DNA of 5,094 nucleotides from Azoarcus sp. Its GTDB lineage: Bacteria; Pseudomonadota; Gammaproteobacteria; Burkholderiales; Rhodocyclaceae. A model generated the notes under the pieces. The model had not been told where the DNA came from. It searched no databases and was given only the letters and a program-made list of their open reading frames with translations. Within the stretch, counting starts at the first letter, position 1. Each line of letters starts with the position of its first letter. A program made the translations under genes and the position numbers. Below are positions 1 to 5,094 of this stretch, in pieces. The stretch is from NCBI GenBank assembly GCA_023230755.1, contig JALNWS010000247.1:1-5094 (forward strand), in the 5' to 3' direction.

Positions 1-110
<110 letters not shown>

Positions 111-111
<1 letters not shown>

Positions 112-752
112 TGACCTCATCCCGTACCCGCCGCAAACTGCTTCTCGGTCTTTGCGCAGCAGGCGCCCTGCCCCTGCTGCAAGGCTGCTTCCCTGTCGTG
201 GCCACCGGCGTCGGCGCCGGCGCCATGATGATTGCCGACCGCCGCAGCTCCGGCACCTACGTCGAAGACGAAGGCATCGAATGGAAGGCGGCCGGCCGCC
301 TGCGCGAGCAGTTCGGCACCATCAACCACATCAATGTCACGTCCTACAACCGCAACGTACTGCTCACCGGTGAAGTACAGAACGAAACCGTACGTGCTGA
401 AGCGGAGCGCATCATCGCAGGCGTGGAGAATGTGCGCGGTATCATCAACGAACTGGCGATCGGCCCGGCTTCGTCGATGAGCGCACGGGCCAACGACAGC
501 CTGATCACATCCAACGTCAAGGCCCGCTTCGTGGATGGCCAGACTTTCTCGGCCAACCACGTCAAGGTCATCACCGAAGCCAACGTCGTCTTCCTGATGG
601 GCCTCGTGACGCGCGCCGAAGCCGACGCGGCCAGCAACATCGCGAGCACCAGCCAGGGCGTACGCAAAGTCGTACGGGTGTTCGACTACATCAGCGAAGA
701 CGAAGCGCGACGCCTGGACGCACCCGCGGGCAGCGCACCGAAACAGCAGTAA
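111..752 (+). CDS. dolP: DolP (YraP) outer-membrane lipoprotein with two BON domains
   Basis: 213 aa. The signal peptide has a basic N-region (R5, R7, R8, K9), a hydrophobic core and the lipobox LLQGC, with Cys26 as the expected lipidation site; E. coli DolP has the same LLQGC box. Position +2 is Phe, not Asp, so export to the outer membrane is expected. After a Gly/Ala-rich stretch (29-42) two BON domains follow, about 53-118 and 126-196, each with the conserved turn glycine (LLTGEV at G87, FLMGLV at G164). BON2 closely resembles E. coli DolP (VKV-T-E-VFLMGLVT). DolP is known to bind anionic phospholipid, to sit at division sites, and to support outer-membrane integrity and the BAM machinery. 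The charged tail after 197 is longer than in the 191-aa E. coli protein. The start at 111 is chosen for its AGGAG site, signal peptide and one-base overlap with the gene before. TRRKLLL near the N-terminus resembles a Tat motif (see findings). Confidence 0.93.
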
Positions 753-766
753 TTGCCCGTATCAGG

Positions 767-793
767 CTGGACGACGCTGCCTGAGTCGTCCAG
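767..793. terminator. Inverted repeat between convergent dolP and mpl, possible terminator
   Basis: CTGGACGAC (767-775) and GTCGTCCAG (785-793) form a perfect 9-bp stem with a 9-base loop, 14 bases after the dolP stop and 13 bases beyond the mpl stop. This is the expected place for a shared terminator of two converging genes. Neither strand shows the T-run of a classic intrinsic terminator, so its strength is doubtful. It may simply protect 3' ends. Confidence 0.45.
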
Positions 794-806
794 TTGCTGA
801 CCCGCT

Positions 807-2156
807 TCAGTCGTGCGCCAGTGCCGCGAGCAGCTTCTCGTGCACACCACCAAAGCCGCCATTGCTCATCACCAGCACATGGTCCCCGGGCTGTGCGGCA
901 CGCACCACATCGGCCACCAGCGCTTCCAGATCGTCGTGGCAGGCGGCCACTTCGCCCAGCGGTGCCAGCGCGCCGGCGGCATCCCAGCCCAGACCCTTGG
1001 TGTAACAGAACACACGGTCGGCATGCTCGAGACTGCGCGGCAACTGATCCTTCATCACCCCCAGCTTCATCGTGTTCGAGCGCGGCTCGAGGACGGCGAG
1101 AATGCGCCCCGCAGGATGACGCCGCCGCAGACCTTCAACAGTCAGCGCGATCGCGGTCGGATGATGTGCAAAATCGTCATACACGGTTACGCCACGTTCT
1201 ACCCCCCGAACCTCAAGACGACGCTTGATGCCCGCAAACCTTGCCAGGCTGGCAATAGCCAGCGCCGGCGCAACCCCGACATGGCGAGCCGCAGCGATGG
1301 CCGCGAGGGCATTCTCGCGGTTATGGCTGCCCGCCAGCGGCAGCTCAACCCGTCCGAGCTCGCGCCCCGCCAGCGAGAACACCGCCTCGGCGTCGGACTC
1401 GCCCGTACCCGCAGACCAGCCCTCTGAGGTATTGAACCATTCGAGCTCGGACCAGCACCCGCGTTCGATCACCCGGTGCAGGGACGCCTCAGCTCCGTTG
1501 GCAACGATGCGCCCACTCGCAGGCATGGTGCGAACGAGGTGATGAAACTGCGTTTCGATTGCGGGCAGATCAGCAAAAATATCGGCGTGATCGAACTCAA
1601 GATTGTTGAGGATCACGGTGCGCGGCCGGTAGTGCACGAATTTTGAACGCTTGTCGCAAAACGCGGTGTCGTATTCGTCGGCCTCGATCACGAAGAAGGG
1701 CGATTCGGTGAGCCGCGCCGACAAACCGAAATTCTGTGGCACGCCGCCGACCAGAAACCCGGGATTGAGCCCCGCGTCCTCAAGAATCCACGCCAGCAGC
1801 GAGGTCGTGGTTGTCTTGCCATGCGTACCGGCCACGCCGAGCACCCAGCGCCCGGCGAGCACGTGTTCCGCGAGCCACTGCGGCCCCGAGACATAGGGCA
1901 GACCTCGATCAAGAATCGCCTCAAGCAGCGGATTACCGCGTGAAATGGCGTTACCGACCACGAACACGTCCGGCTCAAGCGCAAGCTGGGCCGAATCAAA
2001 GCCCTCGGTGAGCGCGATACCCTGCTCTTCGAGCTGAGTACTCATCGGCGGGTACACATTGGCGTCGCAACCGGTCACTCGATGACCGGCCGCACGGGCA
2101 AGCAGCGCCACCCCACCCATGAAGGTGCCGCAGATGCCGAGAATATGGATATGCAT
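807..2156 (-). CDS. mpl: UDP-N-acetylmuramate:L-alanyl-gamma-D-glutamyl-meso-diaminopimelate ligase
   Basis: 449 aa, near the 457 aa of E. coli Mpl. This cytoplasmic ATP-dependent ligase joins recycled tripeptide (L-Ala-gamma-D-Glu-meso-DAP) to UDP-MurNAc, returning cell-wall turnover products to peptidoglycan synthesis. The Mur-ligase layout is complete: N-terminal UDP-binding Rossmann domain with HILGICGTFMGG (4-15), ATP P-loop GTHGKTT (110-116), EADEYD (158-163), NNLEFDHADIF (184-194), GSHNREN (276-282), DDFAHHP (327-333) and EPRSNTMK (357-364). GTFMGG, the DDFAHHP form and the EPRSNTMK box point to Mpl, not MurC. The frame stays open upstream to an ATG at 2315, but the start at 2156 is chosen because MHIHILGICG is the family N-terminus and a GGAGA site lies 4 bases before it. 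The gene stands alone on its strand, converging on dolP and diverging from the gene at 2245. I see no defect in it. Confidence 0.96.
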   Translation of the reverse strand: MHIHILGICGTFMGGVALLARAAGHRVTGCDANVYPPMSTQLEEQGIALTEGFDSAQLALEPDVFVVGNAISRGNPLLEAILDRGLPYVSGPQWLAEHVLAGRWVLGVAGTHGKTTTTSLLAWILEDAGLNPGFLVGGVPQNFGLSARLTESPFFVIEADEYDTAFCDKRSKFVHYRPRTVILNNLEFDHADIFADLPAIETQFHHLVRTMPASGRIVANGAEASLHRVIERGCWSELEWFNTSEGWSAGTGESDAEAVFSLAGRELGRVELPLAGSHNRENALAAIAAARHVGVAPALAIASLARFAGIKRRLEVRGVERGVTVYDDFAHHPTAIALTVEGLRRRHPAGRILAVLEPRSNTMKLGVMKDQLPRSLEHADRVFCYTKGLGWDAAGALAPLGEVAACHDDLEALVADVVRAAQPGDHVLVMSNGGFGGVHEKLLAALAHD

Positions 2157-2160
2157 GAAG

Positions 2161-2165
2161 TCTCC
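2161..2165 (-). promoter_or_regulatory. Shine-Dalgarno site for mpl
   Basis: Read on the minus strand, GGAGA ends 4 bases before the ATG at 2156. It settles the mpl start at MHIHILG in preference to the in-frame ATGs further upstream, which lie inside the divergent gene. Confidence 0.75.
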
Positions 2166-2197
2166 GGAAGAGCGCGAAACGAATGAAACCCGCCCGT

Positions 2198-2218
2198 GTA
2201 GAATGGGCCGCATTCTAC
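2198..2218. promoter_or_regulatory. Symmetric inverted repeat, candidate divergent promoter or operator
   Basis: GTAGAATG (2198-2205) and CATTCTAC (2211-2218) are perfect inverted repeats around the spacer GGCCG. Each arm contains TAGAAT, five of six matches to the -10 consensus, one for each direction. The plus-strand copy (2199-2204) would start RNA near 2211, about 34 bases before the ATG at 2245. The minus-strand copy (2217-2212) would start RNA near 2205, giving a leader of about 50 bases for mpl. Both distances are plausible. No good -35 box is visible on either side, so this is a prediction from symmetry and position; a repressor operator is the alternative. Confidence 0.45.
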
Positions 2219-2244
2219 CCGATGGCACCGCGCCGACAGCATCC

Positions 2245-2847
2245 ATGCCAGCAAACGCCAACTTCCCGAGAACGGGCACCCTGCGCCGAGAAATCGCCGC
2301 ACTGGCTGCCCGCATGATGGCCGAAGACGGGATCAGCGACTACGGCTTCGCCAAACGCAAGGCAGCCAAACAGCTCGGCGCAAGCGTTTCCGAGTCGCTG
2401 CCGAACAATGCCGAGATCGAGGCCGAACTGCGGATCTGGCAAGCGCTCTACCAGGATGACGAACAGGTCGAGCGACTTGTGGCGATGCGCTCGGCGGCGG
2501 TGGAAATCATGCAATTGCTGGTCGAATTCCGCCCTTATCTGACCGGCGGCGCACTGGACGGCACCGCGGGCCGCTACTCCGAACTGGAGATCGAGCTCTA
2601 CCCGGAAAGCGCAAAGGAGGTCGAGATCTTCTTCCTCAACCAGGACCTGGCCTACGAACACCGGGAACCCAGGCGCCCCGCCCCCGGGGCCCCCGAAGTC
2701 GTTCTCAGCCTCGACTGGGACGATGTCCCGGTCAGGCTGTCCATTTACGGCGCCGGTGCCGAGCGCAACGGTCGCCGCCCGCATCAGGAACGCGCCAGAC
2801 TGGCGCAAGTCGAAGCCCTTCTGAACAACGCTGCCGCCGCAGAATGA
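2245..2847 (+). CDS. Conserved protein of unknown function, possible variant nucleotidyltransferase fold
   Basis: 200 aa, cytoplasmic; no signal peptide or membrane segment. I recall similar proteins in other betaproteobacteria but no proven function. An N-terminal helical part (12-95) includes AEDGISDYGFAKRKAAKQLG (26-45) and LPNNAEIEAELRIWQALYQ (52-70). The centre (99-118), with G101, G102, G106, A108, S112, E113 and E115, matches the spacing of the nucleotidyltransferase signature GSxxxGxAxxxSD[IL]D, with Gly for Ser and Glu for both Asp. A strand near 151-168 ends in VRLSIY where a third acidic residue might be expected. A basic helix (174-193) closes the protein. There is no Mur-ligase P-loop, so a Mur-ligase name borrowed from its neighbour would be wrong. 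The ATG at 2245 is chosen over 2119 and 2203 because the latter two lie upstream of or within the predicted promoter; no clear ribosome-binding site precedes it. The end overlaps the next gene by ATGA. Confidence 0.85.
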   Translation: MPANANFPRTGTLRREIAALAARMMAEDGISDYGFAKRKAAKQLGASVSESLPNNAEIEAELRIWQALYQDDEQVERLVAMRSAAVEIMQLLVEFRPYLTGGALDGTAGRYSELEIELYPESAKEVEIFFLNQDLAYEHREPRRPAPGAPEVVLSLDWDDVPVRLSIYGAGAERNGRRPHQERARLAQVEALLNNAAAAE

Positions 2848-3404
2848 CCATGAACAGATACCTCCAGTACGCCCTGATCGCTGCAGTTGCAGGCATTGCC
2901 GGCACTGCAGGCTACTTCACAAGTCAGGTCGGTGACGCGGGGATCTCCCCCGCGCCGGCCGTCTCCGCAGCCACCACCGACGCACTACTGGCGCTGACGC
3001 TCCCCGACACCGACGGCAACATGCAGCCGCTTGCGCAGTGGCGAGACAAGGTCATCGTGGCCAACTTCTGGGCAACCTGGTGCCCGCCCTGTCGCCGCGA
3101 GATCCCGGACTTTTCCGCTGCCAGTCGCGCCTTTGGCGATTTACCGGTGCAATTCGTGGGGCTCAGCATCGACTCGCTCGACAAGGTGAAGGCCTTTCAG
3201 GCGGAGTTTGATGTTCCCTACCCTTTGCTGATCGCCTCGGCCGATGTCCTGGCGCTTGCCCCGGGGTTTGGCAACGCCGCACAGGGCCTGCCATTCACTG
3301 TGATCATCGACCGCAAGGGCGTTGCGAGACATATCAAAGTCGGGACCTTGAATCAGGACGAACTCGAGCGCAGAATTCGTCCATTGATAGACGACAAGTC
3401 GTGA
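2844..3404 (+). CDS. TlpA-like membrane-anchored thioredoxin-fold protein
   Basis: 186 aa. One N-terminal hydrophobic segment (about 7-27) acts as an anchor or uncleaved signal; then an Ala/Pro-rich linker (32-46) and a thioredoxin domain of the TlpA/ResA/AhpC-TSA type (about 48-183). The active site is WCPPC at 79-83 within the stretch NFWATWCPPCRREIP, and the cis-proline is P150 in GLPFTVIIDRKG. Both cysteines are present, so a working dithiol is expected, facing the periplasm. Such proteins usually reduce disulfides, often in c-type cytochrome maturation or for partner proteins; the substrate here cannot be told. The start overlaps the preceding stop as ATGA (2844-2847) without a clear ribosome-binding site, which suggests translational coupling. 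An ATG two codons later (2850) is a possible alternative. A thioredoxin-like gene before aroQ is a common neighbour pattern in related bacteria. Confidence 0.92.
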   Translation: MTMNRYLQYALIAAVAGIAGTAGYFTSQVGDAGISPAPAVSAATTDALLALTLPDTDGNMQPLAQWRDKVIVANFWATWCPPCRREIPDFSAASRAFGDLPVQFVGLSIDSLDKVKAFQAEFDVPYPLLIASADVLALAPGFGNAAQGLPFTVIIDRKGVARHIKVGTLNQDELERRIRPLIDDKS

Positions 3405-3437
3405 TCCAGAGCAGACCGTACTGGACAAGTTGTCGTC
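3390..3437 (+). other. Bipartite stem-loop across the tlpA stop codon
   Basis: GACGACAA (3390-3397) pairs with TTGTCGTC (3430-3437), and inside it TCCAG (3405-3409) pairs with CTGGA (3421-3425) around an 11-base loop. The two stems are separated by unpaired stretches of 7 and 4 bases. No T-run follows, so it is not a standard terminator. It could be an mRNA-processing or attenuating structure between tlpA and aroQ, or chance. Confidence 0.35.
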
Positions 3438-3442
3438 AATTA

Positions 3443-3456
3443 CGGCAAACTTGCCG
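3443..3456. repeat. 14-base dyad just before aroQ
   Basis: CGGCAA (3443-3448) and TTGCCG (3451-3456) are perfect inverted repeats with a 2-base centre, ending two bases before the aroQ ATG. The 2-base gap is too tight for an RNA hairpin unless the inner pair opens, so a DNA-binding site is the more natural reading. No regulator is identified. Confidence 0.4.
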
Positions 3457-3458
3457 CC

Positions 3459-3956
3459 ATGACGCGCTCAAAACGCAGCCAAAAAACCGAACAGCCCCCG
3501 CCGCCGCAAGCTCGAATACTGGCCCTTCACGGTCCTAATCTGAACCTGCTCGGTAGTCGCGAACCCGAAATCTACGGCAAAACCACACTGTCCGACATCC
3601 ATGCTGCCATGGAGTCACGCGCTCGTGCGGACGGCGTATTGCTCGAATCCTTCCAGAGCAATCACGAGGGCCAGCTGATCGATCGGATTCAGGCTGCTGC
3701 AAGCGAAGGGGTCGCCTTCATCGTCATCAACCCGGCCGCGTACACTCACACCAGTGTCGCCCTGCGCGACGCACTTGCTGCGGTTCAGATTCCCTACGTG
3801 GAAGTTCACCTCTCAAACGTCCACGCTCGCGAACCGTTCCGCAAACACTCGTATTTTTCGGACCAGGCAGTCGGCGTTGTCTGCGGTCTGGGCGCCTACG
3901 GCTATCTCGCCGCCCTCGAATTCGCACTCACCCGTCTGCGGGAACACAACAACTAG
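3459..3956 (+). CDS. aroQ: Type II 3-dehydroquinate dehydratase
   Basis: 165 aa. It converts 3-dehydroquinate to 3-dehydroshikimate in the shikimate pathway to aromatic amino acids; the family forms cytoplasmic dodecamers. Family signatures run in order: [10 protein letters not shown] (23-32), REPEIYG (34-40) with the lid arginine R34 and catalytic tyrosine Y39, NPAAYTHTS (91-99) with N91 and H97, [18 protein letters not shown] (115-132) with catalytic H117 and substrate-site R124, and [11 protein letters not shown] (143-153). The residues match those known from the Mycobacterium tuberculosis enzyme. About 17 Lys/Arg- and Pro-rich residues precede the core, which typically begins near the first strand. 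No later ATG, GTG or TTG in frame precedes the core, so 3459 stands as start despite lacking a good ribosome-binding site. The aroQ–accB–accC order is common in Proteobacteria. Confidence 0.96.
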   Translation: MTRSKRSQKTEQPPPPQARILALHGPNLNLLGSREPEIYGKTTLSDIHAAMESRARADGVLLESFQSNHEGQLIDRIQAAASEGVAFIVINPAAYTHTSVALRDALAAVQIPYVEVHLSNVHAREPFRKHSYFSDQAVGVVCGLGAYGYLAALEFALTRLREHNN

Positions 3957-3962
3957 CCATCC

Positions 3963-3991
3963 ACGACGGCGACCGCTTGCTGCGGCGTCGT
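3963..3991 (+). other. Hairpin in the aroQ–accB gap
   Basis: ACGACG (3963-3968) pairs with CGTCGT (3986-3991), and CCGC (3973-3976) with GCGG (3982-3985) around the loop TTGCT. A 4-base bulge GCGA sits on the 5' side only. It lies 7 bases after the aroQ stop and 8 bases before the accB ribosome-binding site. No T-run follows, so any role would be mRNA stability or partial attenuation, not firm termination. Confidence 0.35.
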
Positions 3992-3998
3992 TACGTAC

Positions 3999-4002
3999 GG
4001 AG
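3999..4002 (+). promoter_or_regulatory. Shine-Dalgarno site for accB
   Basis: GGAG lies 6 bases before the ATG at 4009, ideal spacing. It fixes the accB start, although the same frame stays open upstream through the end of aroQ. It is the best ribosome-binding site among the three right-hand genes, in keeping with the need for more AccB than AccC. Confidence 0.8.
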
Positions 4003-4008
4003 AACAGC

Positions 4009-4455
4009 ATGGATCTGCGCAAGCTCAAGAAACTGATCGACCTCGTTCAGGAATCGGGCATTTCGGAACTCGAAGTCACCGAAGGGGAAGAAAAGGTACG
4101 TATCGCCAAGCACCTCGCCGCCGCCCCGCAAGTTGCCTACATGCAGGCGCCTGCTCAAGCAGCCGCCGCACCTGCGGCAACGCCGGCTGCAAGCGAACCC
4201 GACGCAGATGCGCTGCCTGAGGGCCACGTGGTCAAGTCGCCGATGGTCGGCACCTTTTACCGCGCTTCCGCCCCCGGCGCCAAGCCGCTGGCCGAAGTCG
4301 GACAGAGCGTCAATGAAGGCGAGAGTCTGTGCATCATCGAAGCGATGAAGCTGATGAACGAGATCGAATGTGAAGTGAGTGGCACGGTCAAGGCCGTGCT
4401 GGTTGAGAACGGGCAGCCGGTCGAATATGGTCAGCCCCTGTTTGTGATCGGCTGA
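4009..4455 (+). CDS. accB: Biotin carboxyl carrier protein of acetyl-CoA carboxylase
   Basis: 148 aa, close to the 156 aa of E. coli AccB. It carries biotin between biotin carboxylase (AccC) and carboxyltransferase (AccAD) in the first committed step of fatty-acid synthesis. The N-terminal part (1-36: [13 protein letters not shown], then [13 protein letters not shown]) is the conserved segment used for assembly with AccC. A flexible Ala/Pro linker spans about 37-70. The biotinyl domain (about 72-148) has the bacterial thumb at [17 protein letters not shown] (77-93) and the biotin site EAMKLMN with Lys114 as the residue modified by BirA. The start has a GGAG site. accC follows after only 5 bases, so the two are surely cotranscribed. 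In E. coli, AccB represses its own operon; whether that holds here cannot be seen. Confidence 0.97.
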   Translation: MDLRKLKKLIDLVQESGISELEVTEGEEKVRIAKHLAAAPQVAYMQAPAQAAAAPAATPAASEPDADALPEGHVVKSPMVGTFYRASAPGAKPLAEVGQSVNEGESLCIIEAMKLMNEIECEVSGTVKAVLVENGQPVEYGQPLFVIG

Positions 4456-4460
4456 ACGCC

Positions 4461-5094
4461 ATGTTCGAAAAGATCCTGATCGCGAACCGCGGCGAGATTG
4501 CGCTGCGTGTGCTGCGCGCCTGCCGCGAACTCGGCGTCAAGACGGTCGCAGTACACTCCGAGGCCGACACCGAAGCCAAGTACGTCAAGCTGGCGGACGA
4601 ATCGGTATGCATCGGCCCGGCGCCGTCCAGCCTGAGCTACCTCAACGTACCGGCCATCATCTCCGCAGCCGAAGTCACCGACTCTGAAGCCATTCACCCC
4701 GGTTACGGCTTCCTGTCCGAGAACGCCGACTTTTCCGAACGTGTAGAGCAGTCCGGTTTTGTCTTCATCGGCCCGCGCCCGGAGACCATCCGCCTGATGG
4801 GCGACAAGGTTTCGGCCAAGGATGCGATGAAGGCCGCCGGTGTCCCCTGCGTCCCCGGCTCCGACGGCGCCCTACCGGAAGACCCCAAGGAAATCGTCAG
4901 GATCGGCCGTGCCGTCGGCTACCCGGTCATCATCAAGGCAGCGGGCGGCGGCGGCGGACGCGGCATGCGCGTCGTGCATACGGAAGCGGCACTGCTCAAC
5001 GCGGTCACGACGACGCGCGCCGAAGCCCAGGCTGCGTTCAGCAACCCGGTGGTCTACATGGAGAAGTTCCTCGAGAACCCGCGCCATGTGGAAA
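4461..5094 (+). CDS. accC: Biotin carboxylase subunit of acetyl-CoA carboxylase (3' end cut off)
   Basis: The first 211 codons of an expected total near 450 are present and open to the window edge. AccC carboxylates the biotin on AccB using ATP and bicarbonate. The pre-ATP-grasp domain opens with [16 protein letters not shown] (1-16) and holds [11 protein letters not shown] (78-88). The ATP-grasp part begins near GDKVSAK, with K116, and includes the glycine-rich lid [11 protein letters not shown] (160-170) after K159, then E201 and H209. These positions equal the E. coli numbering (K116, K159, E201, H209), so there is no insertion or deletion so far. The ATG at 4461 lies 5 bases after the accB stop and lacks a strong ribosome-binding site, consistent with coupled and lower translation. 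By analogy with related genomes, prmA may follow beyond the window. Confidence 0.97.
   Translation, partial: MFEKILIANRGEIALRVLRACRELGVKTVAVHSEADTEAKYVKLADESVCIGPAPSSLSYLNVPAIISAAEVTDSEAIHPGYGFLSENADFSERVEQSGFVFIGPRPETIRLMGDKVSAKDAMKAAGVPCVPGSDGALPEDPKEIVRIGRAVGYPVIIKAAGGGGGRGMRVVHTEAALLNAVTTTRAEAQAAFSNPVVYMEKFLENPRHVE

Noticed and set aside
813..1427. Long plus-strand open frame (204 codons) opposite mpl
   Set aside because: It is the antisense shadow of a strongly conserved gene in GC-rich DNA, with no recognisable domain and no ribosome-binding site.
2157..2315. Mpl start at 2315 with a 53-residue extension
   Set aside because: The Mpl family begins at the MHIHILGICGTF strand, and the extra region runs antisense into the divergent gene and its promoter.
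2215..2808. Minus-strand open frame (197 codons) opposite the unassigned gene
   Set aside because: Composition and position fit a shadow; the plus strand has the conserved-looking protein, the ATGA overlap and operon context.
2245..2847. Mur ligase identity for the gene divergent from mpl
   Set aside because: The protein is only 200 aa and lacks a GTHGKTT P-loop or any other Mur-ligase motif.
3754..4008. AccB start upstream within aroQ
   Set aside because: The frame is open by chance in the aroQ tail; AccB proteins start at [10 protein letters not shown], which has its own GGAG site at 3999.
4431..5087. Minus-strand open frames opposite accC
   Set aside because: They are shadows of accC, whose translation is collinear with E. 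coli biotin carboxylase through the window end.

Overview
The window looks like ordinary chromosomal housekeeping DNA from a GC-rich betaproteobacterium. A Rhodocyclales member (Azoarcus, Thauera or Aromatoleum type) is my best guess. That guess rests on high GC with matching codon use throughout, on the gene order (SIS protein–dolP, mpl, tlpA–aroQ–accB–accC), and on protein motifs. It has not been tested by any search. I see no mobile element, CRISPR array, tRNA or rRNA, and no sign of recent transfer. No gene-free stretch exceeds 100 bases.

Left part (1-806): the last 36 codons of a DiaA/GmhA-type SIS-domain protein overlap by one base the start of a DolP (YraP) ortholog, an outer-membrane lipoprotein with two BON domains. 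This is the same pairing as in Escherichia coli. dolP converges on mpl across a 54-base gap holding a 9-bp inverted repeat, a weak terminator candidate.

Middle (807-3404): mpl, on the minus strand, encodes the murein-tripeptide recycling ligase. It is divergently paired with a two-gene plus-strand unit. The first gene encodes a 200-aa protein of unassigned function whose centre resembles a nucleotidyltransferase active-site loop with Glu in place of the usual Asp residues. It overlaps by ATGA a membrane-anchored TlpA-like thioredoxin. The 88-base divergent gap contains an 8-bp inverted repeat in which each arm reads TAGAAT, a -10-like hexamer, on opposite strands. It is a candidate symmetric bidirectional promoter.

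Right part (3405-5094): aroQ (type II 3-dehydroquinase), accB (biotin carboxyl carrier protein) and the first 211 codons of accC (biotin carboxylase) follow in the arrangement familiar from many Proteobacteria. AccC biotinylates-carboxylates AccB, the first half-reaction of malonyl-CoA synthesis; AroQ acts in the shikimate pathway. The 54 bases before aroQ carry several short dyads that may be regulatory.

The points most worth a second look are the nucleotidyltransferase-like protein, the symmetric promoter, the dyad cluster before aroQ, and a twin-arginine-like motif in the DolP signal peptide. I found no evidence of a wholly new system.
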